DNA of 64,000 nt from Meconema thalassinum (Eukaryota > Arthropoda > Insecta > Orthoptera > Tettigoniidae). The stretch spans positions 234,190,297-234,254,296 of the forward strand of contig OX336396.1 in NCBI GenBank assembly GCA_946902985.2, read 5' to 3'. Positions 22,691 to 33,362 of the stretch are shown in pieces. A program made the translations under genes and the position numbers. Numbering within the stretch: the stretch's first letter is position 1; every line of letters starts with the position of its first letter. The notes beneath the pieces were generated by a model, which had not been told where the DNA came from, did not search any database, and worked only from the letters and a program-made list of their open reading frames with translations.

Positions 22691-22826
22691 TTTTCAAGTA
22701 TGTGTAGTTCTATAATTACTCAAACGTTATAATATTAAGCGGCCCCGTGCGAGAACTCGCGCATAATGGGTTGTGTGTGCCCCATGCGAACAGACTACCC
22801 GCCCGGCGCTAGCGCTATGCGCGCTG

Positions 22827-23045
22827 TACGCGACACAGTTCTGCCAGGGGCTATCGTCTTGTTTATTTCGTTAAAAGCAATTTATAAACAAATAAATATA
22901 TTTCCGTTGACTTATCAAGAAATGCATCTCTTTCCTGTACTATTGAGACGATTTGGAAGATCTTGGTACAAACCACACCTTCTAACTCCCTCTGGTTTAG
23001 GAGCTTGAGTTTTGTGAAACATACACCTTAGCGTATTATATAATA
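22827..23045 (+). repeat. Dispersed repeat shared with 63567-63750
   Basis: The segments align for about 200 bp: GCGACACAGTTCTG at the start, TATTGAGACG and TTGGTACAAACC in the middle, GAGTTTTGTGAAACATAC near the end. No coding capacity; the parent element is unknown. Confidence 0.75.
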
Positions 23046-23399
23046 GTGTGCATTTTTTGTTATTGTTGTTTTAAGGGACAGACTACGAGGTCATCCGCCC
23101 CTATGTGGGAATTTTGCAATGGAACATTATGTACTTATAGCATCACACAATTTAACACGCTAGTCCAGCGATTTCCATTCGTTGTCCTTGATTTTCGGTA
23201 GGGTCTACACGGCAAGCACATATTATGACACGTAAACCAAAAAGTATTCTTTGTATTACTAGTAGGTAATGTATTTTTTGGACAAGGGATGGGTGTAGGA
23301 ATCCATAGCCAATAAAATAACCACTTTCACTGGAAGCTTGCAATAAAGCGTGATGTGTAATTTGTATCTATTTCCCATTAGAAACTACATACTAACCCA
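23046..23399. other. No clear feature; SINE-like scrap
   Basis: Near 23070-23110, TTTTAAGGGACAGACTACGA resembles in reverse complement the scrap near 43505-43550 and loosely a segment near 27605-27660. These look like heads or tails of one SINE family, too short to define. Confidence 0.35.
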
Positions 23400-23990
23400 G
23401 AATAAATACAACAAACGAGCTTTATCATACAAGGCAAAAATCAGACACTACATATCGGTTGTACAACCCGAAGGATTGTACGCTTCTGAGTGTCTTATTT
23501 AGAGTAAAAAGGGAGAAGTACTAGAAAAAAAGAGAAAGGAAGATTCTGAGAAAAGTACTTGGACTACAGAAGGCTACTGATGGGACATGGAAGAAGAGGA
23601 AAATTAAGAACTTTACAAGTGTCAGACGTCATGAAGCAGCGGAGGCTACGGACATTTACTACGAATGGATGAAGGCAAGCTGACCAAAAGGATCTTCAGC
23701 TACATAATGGGGTTAAAGGTCACATCTAAATGGGTAGATGAGGTGAATAGGGATGCAGCGGAAGTTGGAATTACTCCACCGATGGCCTACCATAGAAGAG
23801 AGTTCCGCAGTCTAGTTGAGGGAGTAAAATCATTACAGGAGAAACCAACAAGCAGGAGGCCCAAACGGATCATTTCCGAGCAGGAGAGAAAACAAAGAAG
23901 TAACAGGATGAAGAAGTTCTGGGAAGAGAAGAGAAAGAAAGTCTTGAGTTCCTTGCGGTCCAAAGTTGGCCAAATTCGACAATAATAAAA
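23400..23990 (+). pseudogene. Non-LTR retrotransposon, C-terminal end of the polymerase ORF
   Basis: A shifting frame gives thumb-like sequence (VVQPEGLYASECL near 23455), then EKKRKKILRKVLGLQKATDG, and from 23641 GYGHLLRMDEGKLTKRIFSY followed by WVDEVNRDAAEVGITPP and a basic tail ending at the TAA at 23983. This matches the C-terminal region of insect LINE polyproteins in which GHLLRM is typical. A short A-rich tract follows. The reverse transcriptase core is missing, so this is a 5'-truncated copy. Confidence 0.75.
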
Positions 23991-24124
23991 AACATAGTCT
24001 ATAATTATATGGGTAATTATAAAACAACAAAATATTTATTATACGAGAACGGAATGAAAAGCTTTGCCCTATTTGTTTTAGCCAAGAAAAATACAAACAG
24101 GTAATTACAAATATGGGTACTGTT

Positions 24125-24435
24125 CTATGTACCTTACATTATATTTCCACATAGTCTCCACATTTGTTCAGACATTTGTCCCATCGCAGCTCTACACTTG
24201 AGATGCCCCTGTGGTAGAATTCCGCCGGCTGATTGTGGAACAATCGTCGGACTGCTGTCTTGGCGTCATCGTTCCACACGAATCGCTGCCCTGCCAGAAA
24301 TTTCTTCAGCCGACCATGCCAATGCGAGACCAAATGTGGCTATCAGAACCACCAACAAGCTCCGGTCATTTCACTGGGAGATTCTGGACCAACCACCATC
24401 AGTCTGGACCTCGCCCCTAGTGATTTCAACGTTTC
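24125..24435. pseudogene. Rearranged mariner transposase fragment
   Basis: The minus strand (24333 to 24139) encodes GRLKKFLAGQRF, VRRLFHNQPAEFYHRGI and RWDKCLNKCGDYVE, a mariner C-terminus. The plus strand from about 24318 encodes DHANARPNVAIRTTNKLRSF, HWEILDQPP and DLAPSDF, which are the blocks around the second and third catalytic Asp. The pieces meet head to head near 24318-24335, so one fragment was inverted. At about 24430 the plus-strand piece joins a different transposase. Confidence 0.75.
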
Positions 24436-25410
24436 AACAAAGAGGGACATCGGTCATCGTTTGGAGAATTCCCCCCAAAAGTCGCTTAGGCGTCTTTCAC
24501 AACAGGTTGGCATTCATTTGATTCTATGTGAAGAGCTACTAAATTGCTGAAGTTAAAACTATGTAAAATAACTATGGCACTTGCTTTTAAACCGGGTGAT
24601 CCTGTAATTGGGCGTGCATTTTGTGAATGGTCTCTCAATTCTGTATACAATGGCGAAATGGACCCATATTTAATATTTTTCTTGGACGAGGCTTGGTTCC
24701 ACCTTCATGGATATGTGTGTAGCAAAATAATCGTTATTGGAGCTCTGAAAACCTAAGATGGTTCACGAAATACCCTTTCATGACGAACAAATTGGAGTAT
24801 GGTTCGCTATTAGCGGAGAAAGAGTTATAGGGCCAAGTTTTTTCGAGTCAACAGTTGACGCCCGTACATACGTGAACACAATTTTGCCGCCATTTTCTTA
24901 AAGAGAATTAACAAACAGGGAGCGTGAATTTGCCTTATTTCAACAAGACTCCACAACAGTTCATACAGCCAATCTTTCAATGAGAGCAATTGAAAGTGTG
25001 TTTCAGGACAGAATTATCAGTAGAGATTTGTGGCCCCCTCGGTCTCCCGACCTAATCCCCTGCGATTTATATCTCTGGGGTAACTTAAAGCATAAAATGT
25101 ATAAGACAAATCCACACACCCTGGAAGAATTAAAACAAAATATCCGTCAGGAAATTGCGTGAATTTCTCAACTACGGCGAGTGATGATAGTTTCCTAAAG
25201 AGGTGCCAAAGTGTATGGACAACGACGGTGACCAGTTTCAGCATCTCCTTTCAAAAAGTTGGCAAGTAAAGCCTTTAAAAGTAGTTTAAAACGTTTGTAT
25301 GGTTTCATCCGCCAGCCTTTCTATGATAGTTGCTGATGGCAACGAGCGCCGAGGACGTGAAAAAGCAAACCACCGCGCAGCCAGTTCGTACTCTTTTAGC
25401 TCATCCTGTA
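24436..25410 (+). pseudogene. IS630/Tc1-mariner-like transposase relic of the DUF4817-associated type
   Basis: Pieces in several frames read NSPQKSLRRLSQQVG, then ALAFKPGDPVIGRAFCEWSL, VYNGEMDPYLIFFLDEAWFH (first Asp), LFQQDSTTVHTANLSMRAIE (second Asp), RDLWPPRSPDLIPCDLYLWG (third acidic site) and NPHTLEELKQNIRQEIA. This is the catalytic and C-terminal part of an insect transposase group often annotated with DUF4817. Stops and frameshifts make it inactive. The sequence near 25400 (CTCATCCTGTATA) may be its right terminal repeat; the left end is lost where it joins the mariner fragment. Confidence 0.75.
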
Positions 25411-25472
25411 TAACCGGATAACGTATAATACAGAGGCAGATGACCTATTGTTCCGCCTCAATTAATCGACGT

Positions 25473-25575
25473 GTAATACACCACGTTGTATTTCAACAAG
25501 CAACTACAACCAACATTGCATTACACTCCTTGATAAGGACAGAGTTATAGTGTAACTATAACCATACATTTAGGA
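25473..25575 (-). mobile_element. Helentron-like 5' fragment, subfamily 2
   Basis: Read on the minus strand it matches the 5' region of the copies at 36860-36991 and 45262: CTCCTAAATG-like start, a run ending in CAAGGAGTGTAAT, then TTGTTGAAATACAACGTGGTG. The 5' hairpin itself is missing. Confidence 0.65.
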
Positions 25576-25610
25576 GAAAGTAGTATACATTCATCACCAT
25601 CACCATAATA

Positions 25611-25985
25611 AGCTTGCCACAGTGGATGAGTGGATAGCGTGTCGGTCTTCTAACCCCAAGATTGCAGGTTCGCTCCTGGCCGTGGTAAGTGTTTTTTTAA
25701 GGCGGCAAAAATACGACACGCATGTCATACGATGTTGGCATGTCGAAGAACCCATTTGAATTTAGTAGGCCTTGTTCATAATGGCAAAATTAATCTCGGG
25801 AGTTTCCGCCAACACAAAGTTCTCATTTCTCTACTAGAAAGCGCTATAGTGTTCAAGGAGCTTAATATCTAACCTCCTTGAATTTCATAGTGATTCAAGG
25901 AACAACGAAATTCGACACGCAAGCTTCCCTCAGGGTGTCAAATTAGAAAGCTTGCACCCGGCAACCGAGGCCATACGATATTATT
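25611..25985 (+). mobile_element. tRNA-derived SINE, family 3
   Basis: The head CAGTGGATGAGTGGATAGCG and box B-like GCAGGTTCGCTCCTGGCC are tRNA-like. The body has ACACGCATGTCATACGATGT, GTTGGCATGT and TCTCTACTAGAAAGCGCTAT, and it ends GGCCATACGATATTATT. The second copy is at 47195-47550. Confidence 0.8.
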
Positions 25986-26465
25986 TATCACCATAATTAG
26001 TCTATATTTTATCAGTATTTCCACTTCTTACTCTCATTTTAAACTTACTTCTAAGTATCTTACTTATTCACCCTAGCAATAAATTAGTAATACAACAATT
26101 TACTGCCTACACCAAGCTAATCTGTTTTATATGTATTTAATATTGTATCAACATTGTATTACTCTTAGATTTAAGTAGCATAGACCTGTTCAATTTGTAT
26201 TGCTCATTGTGTATTAATTGTACAATCTGGTTAGTTGGAAGAGAGGGCCCAATGGTCCTGATCTTGTCAGACGAAATAAATATATACATCTATCTATCCG
26301 CATATGCCTATTATGTCCTTTACTGAACATCTTCTTTCTGGTGATTTCTCTTAAACCACGCACGTTTGATATACGTCATTCTGCGCTTCCTAACCTTGAC
26401 ACCGTGTGTTTCTTGTTACCACCCACTCCATGTTACTCAAAACACATGGGGTTTATGAATATTAT
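25986..26465. other. No recognised feature
   Basis: AT-rich; short frames only. Confidence 0.4.
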
Positions 26466-26470
26466 CAACT

Positions 26471-27277
26471 CACAGTGGGTCAAAATCGAAATCTAAGGGG
26501 ACAAAATTATTTTTACATTTTAATCATGAATTATAGTTAAAGCAACGTATATAATTTGTTTACTTCATAATAAACATCAGTTAAGACCTTTTTAAGCTAC
26601 GTCTACACATGCAAGAAATTGTCTATGACTAGGAGTTCGATAGAGCATTCAGTTAACTCTTCAAAACAATTTTTACCCCTAATTTACTTTTAACAAAGTC
26701 ACAAAGTTCCACTTTTGACATAATCGTCGAACCAAGTGCTTCAAACAGTTGTAATCGTGTGAGAACTGGTTGCGTGGCATCTTCTAAAACGTAAAATAAC
26801 TAAGTAAGTTGCAAAAAGATGCAAAACATCTTATAACAGACTTAAACTACAAGACTTTATCTACATTTTAACATTAAGTACATAGTGACGCAGAGTGACG
26901 CGGCATACTAAAAATCTAAGTGAAAATATAATTTTAAAAATAATAGTTAAATATTATATAATGCAAATATAGCTAAAATCACGTACAAATTACGCCCATC
27001 AATAACTGAAACACGTTACAAAGATCATACCTTCAGCTGCATGTTCCATCTTGAAGCGTCACACTAACCACAAAGACAACCAAACGACAGCCACTTACAT
27101 TCACCCTCCAATTCAGACTGCTCGAACAGTGGTGACAGATTTACACTAAGGTGCGTTTATATCCCAGAATAGTGAGCGGCAATTGTGTGAGAATTCTGTA
27201 GAAGTAATCGATTTTGATTTTTTAATTATGAAAATAAATAATTTTGTCCTCCTAGATTTCGATTTTGACCCACTGTG
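26471..27277. mobile_element. Transib-like MITE with RSS-like ends
   Basis: An 807-bp element with a perfect 5-bp target duplication CAACT (26466-26470 and 27278-27282). Its inverted repeats of about 42 bp differ at two positions. Each end is CACAGTG, a 23-bp spacer, then ACAAAATTA. Transib transposons are known for 5-bp duplications and ends built as a CACWRTG-type heptamer, a spacer of about 23 bp and an A-rich nonamer, like V(D)J recombination signals. No transposase lies inside, so it would be non-autonomous. The class is inferred from ends and duplication only. Confidence 0.78.
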
Positions 27278-27369
27278 CAACTGTTTGAAAACACTGACTT
27301 TACTAGAGCAGTTCCATACATAAAAGCGATTGACAGTAGATTCTACTCTAAATGGGAGAGATGTTCCCA

Positions 27370-27530
27370 TACAACGCGAGAGATGCCGACAAAAGTGAAC
27401 TATACTGTAGTTCCGCTGCAATATTTCATCTTGGTGCGTTTATCAATGCAGTCTATTACTCACGTAGCCCTCATAAATATGAGTTGCCTTTGTTAAAACG
27501 AAACGGACAGTTCCGTCCAGTTCAATGTGA
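27370..27530 (+). repeat. Dispersed repeat shared with 21390-21520
   Basis: Shares AATGCAGTCTATTACTCAC and flanking blocks with the earlier segment; parent element unknown. Confidence 0.6.
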
Positions 27531-27716
27531 ATACAGAAGAGAGGAGAGTTCTCGATCTCTATCATTGTCAGAATTTAATAAGGAGGGCGTAATAATGATG
27601 ATGATTATTGTTTTAAGTGATGGAACATCGAGGTTATCTGCCCCTTGTAACTCATTTAAGTAACCTTTAATTCTGAACATTTTCAATTTTATGTTATTTA
27701 TCCCGGATAAGATGTA

Positions 27717-28287
27717 CGAAGGACGTCCAGAAAGTAAGCTCCGTTTGGTAATAAAATTTAATTGTGTACAGATACAGAAAAAATATTTATTGCACAACAT
27801 TCTACACCTCTTAAACTACTTTTCCACATAACTGCCGAACTTTTGCAGGCATTTGTCATAGCGTGGCACAAGTTTTTGGATACCTTCTTCATAGAAGTTT
27901 GCCGCCGACCCGTAAACGAGAGTGAAGACTCCCCTTAAGATATCCTACTGTTTGGCCATCACTGTTAGGCAAATTGCGTATGTGGTCAGGAGAACTCCTA
28001 AACATACGCAGTTCTCCTGGTAAGCACGCAATTTGCCTAACAGTAGTGACCAAACAGTAGGATATCTTAAGGGGAGTCTTCACTCTCGTTTACGGGTCGG
28101 CGGCAAACTTCTATGAAGAGGTATCCAAAAACTTGTGCCACGCTATGACAAATGCCTGCAAAAGTTCGGCAGTTATGTGAAAAGGTAGTTTAAGAGGTGT
28201 AGAATGTTGTGCAATAAATATTTTTTCTGTATCTGTACACAATTTAATTTAATTACCAAACGGAGCTTACTTTCTGGACGTGCCTCG
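27717..28287. mobile_element. Mariner-derived foldback MITE
   Basis: The element is flanked by TA on both sides (27715-27716 and 28288-28289). It is an almost perfect 571-bp palindrome: two arms of about 280 bp around a loop of about 13 nt between CAGGAGAACT and AGTTCTCCTG. Each arm matches the 3' part of the mariner at 53875-55265: its terminal repeat (CGTCCAGAAAGTAAG), 3' untranslated region, and the end of the transposase coding sequence including the codons for FYEEG and CYDKCL-like residues. The apparent reading frames across it are arm artefacts. Confidence 0.92.
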
Positions 28288-28289
28288 TA

Positions 28290-28940
28290 TATTGTCAAAA
28301 TGCACCCTCCGTTTATTTTTTATTTTTTTACCGATACCTTGGCATTGGAGGGGATACGGAATCGACTATCTTACTAATATTTAATTTGTTTAATTCGTGT
28401 TATTTTCCTCTGAATCTAATAAAGATATGTTATTGAAATTTATGTCACATTTCGATCAAACCTTACTTGACATATTAATGGGGTGTTTTTATAATAGACT
28501 ACAGGGGAGTGAGAATATTTCTTTTTCTTAACTATCATAATTACTTCTTCATAGAAAATCAGCCAAAACCCAAACATTTTTACTTTAAACAAGGAAACAT
28601 AGGCATTAATCCTTACCCCTCGACTTAAAATTATCTTAACTTTCCCTACAGCTCTGTCAATATCTGATACGCTATGTTTGTTTACTAACATTCTGGGGAT
28701 CACCAAGGAACAGCCGACTGGTTGCACAGCCTTCTAAATAATAGTTTAACGGTTCCCTGCTTTGCAATATTAAAATTACACGACGTTCGTCAAGCAACTA
28801 AAAGATAGCAGCACCAAATAGGAATGGATAATTTGTCGAGGCAGAGACGTCAGACGATGTGTAAGGGTTAATATATTAACCACTATGAGACAAATTCATG
28901 GTGAAGATTTCACAGCTCTGTGATAATAGATTGCTTTAGT
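28290..28940. other. No recognised feature
   Basis: AT-rich flank between two inverted-repeat elements; no coding similarity. Confidence 0.4.
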
Positions 28941-28944
28941 CGCT

Positions 28945-31529
28945 TTATTTGGACCCAGATATTACTCTCCCAAATTTTCCCCCTCGAGCGAAGTCGGAGT
29001 TGGCCCTTCAGGCCCTAAGAAGGTACCATTTTTCGTTTTTTTTTCTACAAATATCTCCCATACTATGAACTTTATCAACAAAATACCTATTATAAAAATA
29101 ATCTAGAGTAAATTTGCTACACAAATGTTCCCTACCTTTTGTCTCTAATGTGAACCGTTACGATGCTACGACCATTCAAAGTTGAGCCCTTTTTGATTCT
29201 TGCGGAAAATCTATGGAAATGATATGTCATATCAAAGTTTCTTCATGTTATAAATATTTGTCAACATTCCAGGTGCACAAGCTGTTAACTTGTTACAAGT
29301 ATAACAGCTTTTCTATGTAAACAGCTGTGGCAAAGTACCTACCATTAGTATTATTATTGCGTAGTATTGGCATAAAATCACTCTTTTCCACACCTGGCGG
29401 TAGAGTAAATGGCGCGTTTCTTTTAAAGTGGTGTCCCCAGGAGGCCTAATCCACAGTTCAAATGTCAAAGTTAGTCGATTTTAAACCGTTTTGATGAAGG
29501 CTGGCAGTCTTGATCGTCTGCCTCAATTTCTCCGTCATCGCTTTCATCGTCTGTATCGGTACATTTGTCCGACGTTACAGGGCGCTCAAGATTAATATCG
29601 ATGTCTCCGTCACAATCATCCATATCATCTTCCTCGGCAGCAATTGTACATGACCGTCCCATACAATTCATGCAGATTCTGGAGCATCGGAGGCCTGTTT
29701 TCCTGCAACCACACGCTGCGTTACATCCTTTCGAACATTTGCAGGACACTATGTTTAGAAGCTCTTGTGGCGCCGGATCTCTCGTCGTAGGTATGGGGGC
29801 CAAACCACATTGAGAATTTTTCCAGCCCCAATCCAGTGGATTTGTATAATTTCCATACCATGTTTGGATTTGATGGTAGGCTATGTTCTTAAAAAGCGCT
29901 CACGCGCCGCTGATTCGGTGGGAGGTAAGCTTGCGAGAGTAAATCGATGTTTTCTTAGAGATTTTGCAAACATTTGGAACCGCAACTCATTCAGGGTATT
30001 TCCCGTGGTATTGTTGTCATAAAGCCTAGCCAAAACTAACTGGCCCGCTTTGTCAATTTCATCGGGATTTGCGTTCACGTCTAGGAAAACCCTAACAGCT
30101 GTTTGCAGTTCCTCATTACTCTTCAGCAGTGTTACGAATTTCATTTTGCCCTGCCTGTGAAACGAAGACGTTGTATCGCAACCACTAAACGCATGCAAAA
30201 AGAGGAAGTTTTCTTGCGCACACGGCGGGAGATTGAAACTTGTTGTGCAAAGTAGTTGTTGTTTGGTTGAACATTTGCCGGGTTTCATAAAATATATTTT
30301 CGTGGAGGGTGGCACACGAGCCGCCAAGATGACCAGGATATCTATATCTTCAGCCACTATAATGACCGAATTGTCTGGCCGAGATAACTCGAGTGCGGTG
30401 GTAACGATGAGCACATTGGCATTTCTGGAGCTTGTCTGGTTTCGATTCCTTCGCTTTCGAATTTGACGAGCAACAAGTCGATCAATCTTCGCTTGTTTTG
30501 TCATTAGACAAAAATTTTGCTTGTGGCACAGGTGCCGACATGGACTCATCAAAAAAACACATTAGCAGCATCATGCTTGTGCGATCGTCGAAGACGTTCA
30601 ACGGACATGGTACTGCGAGCTGCTGGGTCGTCAGGATACCCATCGAAAATAATAACACTGTTTTTGAAGTACCTTTTAACGTAATATTTGGCACTAATGT
30701 AGACAAAAGTATCGGTTTGGTGCCAAAGTACACGGTGCAGAAGATATCCTCCGTCGAGAACATGATGTAGGTCCTCAAATGTGGGCTCATCGGTAACAGG
30801 ATGGAATAATTTATAGAACACAGACTTTTGCGTCTTACGCATTCCCGCTTCATCAAATATCGCAACCGGATACGGAGCTAGTTCAAACTGGAAATATTGT
30901 TTCAATTGTGCATCGGATTTCTTTGCAAGGCAAATGCGTTGGAAAAGCACAAGAGGATCAACAGGAATATCCGTGTTGCGGATTTTTATTTTCGAATTTA
31001 CCGCGCGGAGAGGCATCACGAGACTGTGGCTGCCAGCTGTATGGGAGGCCGAGCGCGGCAAGCCAGCTGCATCTGTACACATTGTTGCCAACGCCCTCGG
31101 TGAGAAAGTAATGAAGTCAGCATGAAAAATTTACTGAATCAGAACTGAATGTACTTACTGACCATTTTTTATTGATACTTGTAACAAGTTAACAGCTTGT
31201 GCACCTGGAATGCTGACAAATATTTATAACATGAAGAAACTTTGATATGGCCTATCATTTCCATAGATTTTCCGCAAGAATCAGAAAGGGCTCCAGTTTG
31301 AATAGTCGTAGCATCGTAACGGTTCACATTAAAGGCAAAAGGTAGGAAATATTTTTGTAGTAAATTTACTCTAGATTATTTTTTATAATGGGTATTTTGT
31401 TGATGAAGTTGATGGTATGGGAGATGTTTGCAATAAAACGAAAAATGGTACCTTCTTAGAGCCAAAAGGGCCAACGCCGACATCGCTCGAGGGGGAAAAC
31501 TTGGGAGAGTAATATCTGGGTCCAAATAA
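28945..31529. mobile_element. Long-TIR element carrying a PIN/XPG-like nuclease gene (Academ-like)
   Basis: Terminal inverted repeats of about 355 bp (28945-29302 and 31176-31529) start TTATTTGGACCCAGATATTA at both ends. Flanks are CGCT on the left and CGCG on the right, possibly a 4-bp target duplication with one change. The single gene inside runs on the minus strand (29471-31091). Academ transposons are known for XPG-type nuclease domains and 3-4-bp target duplications, which is why I suggest that superfamily. No separate DDE transposase is present, so this copy is at best non-autonomous. Confidence 0.65.
29471..31091 (-). pseudogene. PIN/XPG (FEN1)-like nuclease with C-terminal CXC domain, frameshifted
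   Basis: The frame starts near 31091 and breaks at about 30555, 30490 and 29880; the last piece ends at 29471. Visible blocks in order: FEDLHHVLDGGYLLHRVLWH, then NSVIIFDGYPDD (acidic motif 1, near 30640), NANVLIVTTALEL (where related proteins usually have an acidic EADT-like block), VIIVAEDIDILVIL (near 30345), LFLHAFSGCDTTSSF (near 30190), NPLDWGWKNSQCGLAPIPTT (just before 29803) and a CXC-type cysteine cluster SCKCSKGCNAACGCRK, then an acidic tail. The FDG, ED-D and GCD motifs parallel FEN1/XPG nucleases. Without frameshifts it would be about 540 residues. The call rests on motif reading; no search was done. Confidence 0.7.
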
Positions 31530-31863
31530 CGCGATTACAGCACTTTCCAGCTTTCCACTAATTAATTCCTTATTGAGGCTTTTTTCCGACCTGTCGTCTG
31601 GCCTATAAATAGTCGCCTAGAAAGAGGAACATACATTTTAAAAAGATGGAACTGAGAAAACAGCAGTTAAAACATTCTACACATGACGATTATCTCATTG
31701 TTACCGCAAATGTGCATTTAATTTATGACAATGTCTAGAGGTTAAACTATAATGTATTGCACAGAAGACTTCAGAGATTCATAAAATACTGATTTTTAAA
31801 ATTTTAACCTGTCCGTATCGCCTTAAACACCTGGAGTGAATCACAAGGACATTTTTAATGTTG
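31530..31863. other. No recognised feature
   Basis: AT-rich spacer before the next Helentron-like element. Confidence 0.4.
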
Positions 31864-33362
31864 AACAAGTAGTTCCGTGAAGAACTATACAGCCTATTTT
31901 CAAATATCCTACTTATGTTAATTGCCACTATCAACATACAAAATTTCAGTTTGATTGCTGTAATAGATTCGTAGATATTGAGAACCGACTAAATATTTCG
32001 GATGGTCGCCATGTTGGATTTTATATATGTAGGTCCTAGAGTTATGTACTGTTACATGCAGATTATTGTGAACGTGTAGCTTTCAAACTTCAATCGCATG
32101 ATTGGGACACAAGAAGTAACAAAGAGATTTTAAAATTTCGCACAGCTGGCATCTTGTGGCTATGGAAACAATTAAAATAAATTAGATGCCAGTGGATGAA
32201 CATTCGTATAAAGATTTACTGTACCAAGTTTCACTGCACTCGGATGGTTAAATTGCGAGAAACGTCCATGTGAATATTTATACTTCGCGTCGCCGCCATG
32301 TTGGATTTGTGATCACCAGGTTATTGAAAGTCCTATAGGTGAACTTAAGTTCATAGTACCTATGAACATAAAAAAAATCAGTTTGATTGCTATAATAGAT
32401 TCGTAGATATTCAGAGCCGTCTAAATATTTCGGATGGTCGCCATGTTGGATTGTTAAATGTATAGGCCATAGAGTCATGTACCATTAAATAAAAATTATT
32501 GCGTAGGTTCATTATTCAAACTTTCACTTCGATCGCAAGATTACGACACAAGTAATAAAAACTTAATTTTAAAATTCGCACAGCCGCCATCTTGGGGTTA
32601 TGTAAACAATTGAACTAAATCAGATACCAGTGCATTACAATGTGTATAAAAATTTCCTGTACCAGATTTCATTGCGTTTGGATCATTTAATGGCGAGAAA
32701 GGTCTATTTAAAATTTTCAAACTCGCTTGGCCGCCATGTTCGTTTTGCAGTTAACCGGATTTTAAAAGTTTATAGATGAACTTCCTGTAGTGCCCTTTAT
32801 CTCCGTACAAAATTTCAGGGTGATACCGCTAATAGTTTCAGAGATATAAAATGCCGGTGAAATACTTCGCACATCCGCCATCTTGTGGTTATGTAAACAA
32901 TCGAACCAAGTTGGATGTTAGTACATTACAATGTGTATAAACATATACTGTACCAAGTTTTACTGCGTTTGGTTGGTTATATCGCGAGAAACGTCTATTT
33001 AAAAGTCGCAATTTCGCGTGGCCGCCATGTTGGTTTTGTAGTTACCAGTTTTTCAAAAGTCACATAGGTGAACTTCTAGTAGTAGGCCTACCCTTTATCA
33101 CCGTAAAAAATTCCAGGGTGATATCGGGAATAGTTTCGGAGATATTGAATGCTGGTGAAATATTTCGCACAGCCGCCATTTTGGTTTAGTGAGACAAAAT
33201 TTGAAGAACACGGTCGGGGTCGTCTGAAATAGTGCTATGAACTTACCGAGTTTCATTGAAATTGCTCCAGCCGTTTAGAAGTTATTAGGGGGACACACAC
33301 ACACTCCTCACACACACACACGCAAACACACACGGACAAAAGGTGATCTCATAAGCCAATTT

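Noticed and set aside
23665..23985. Independent small basic protein of 106 residues
   Set aside because: Its sequence is the C-terminal end of a LINE polyprotein, and upstream frames continue the similarity.
27522..28083. Minus-strand frames in the foldback region as genes
   Set aside because: They follow from the palindrome arms of a mariner-derived MITE; only the arm ends match transposase codons.
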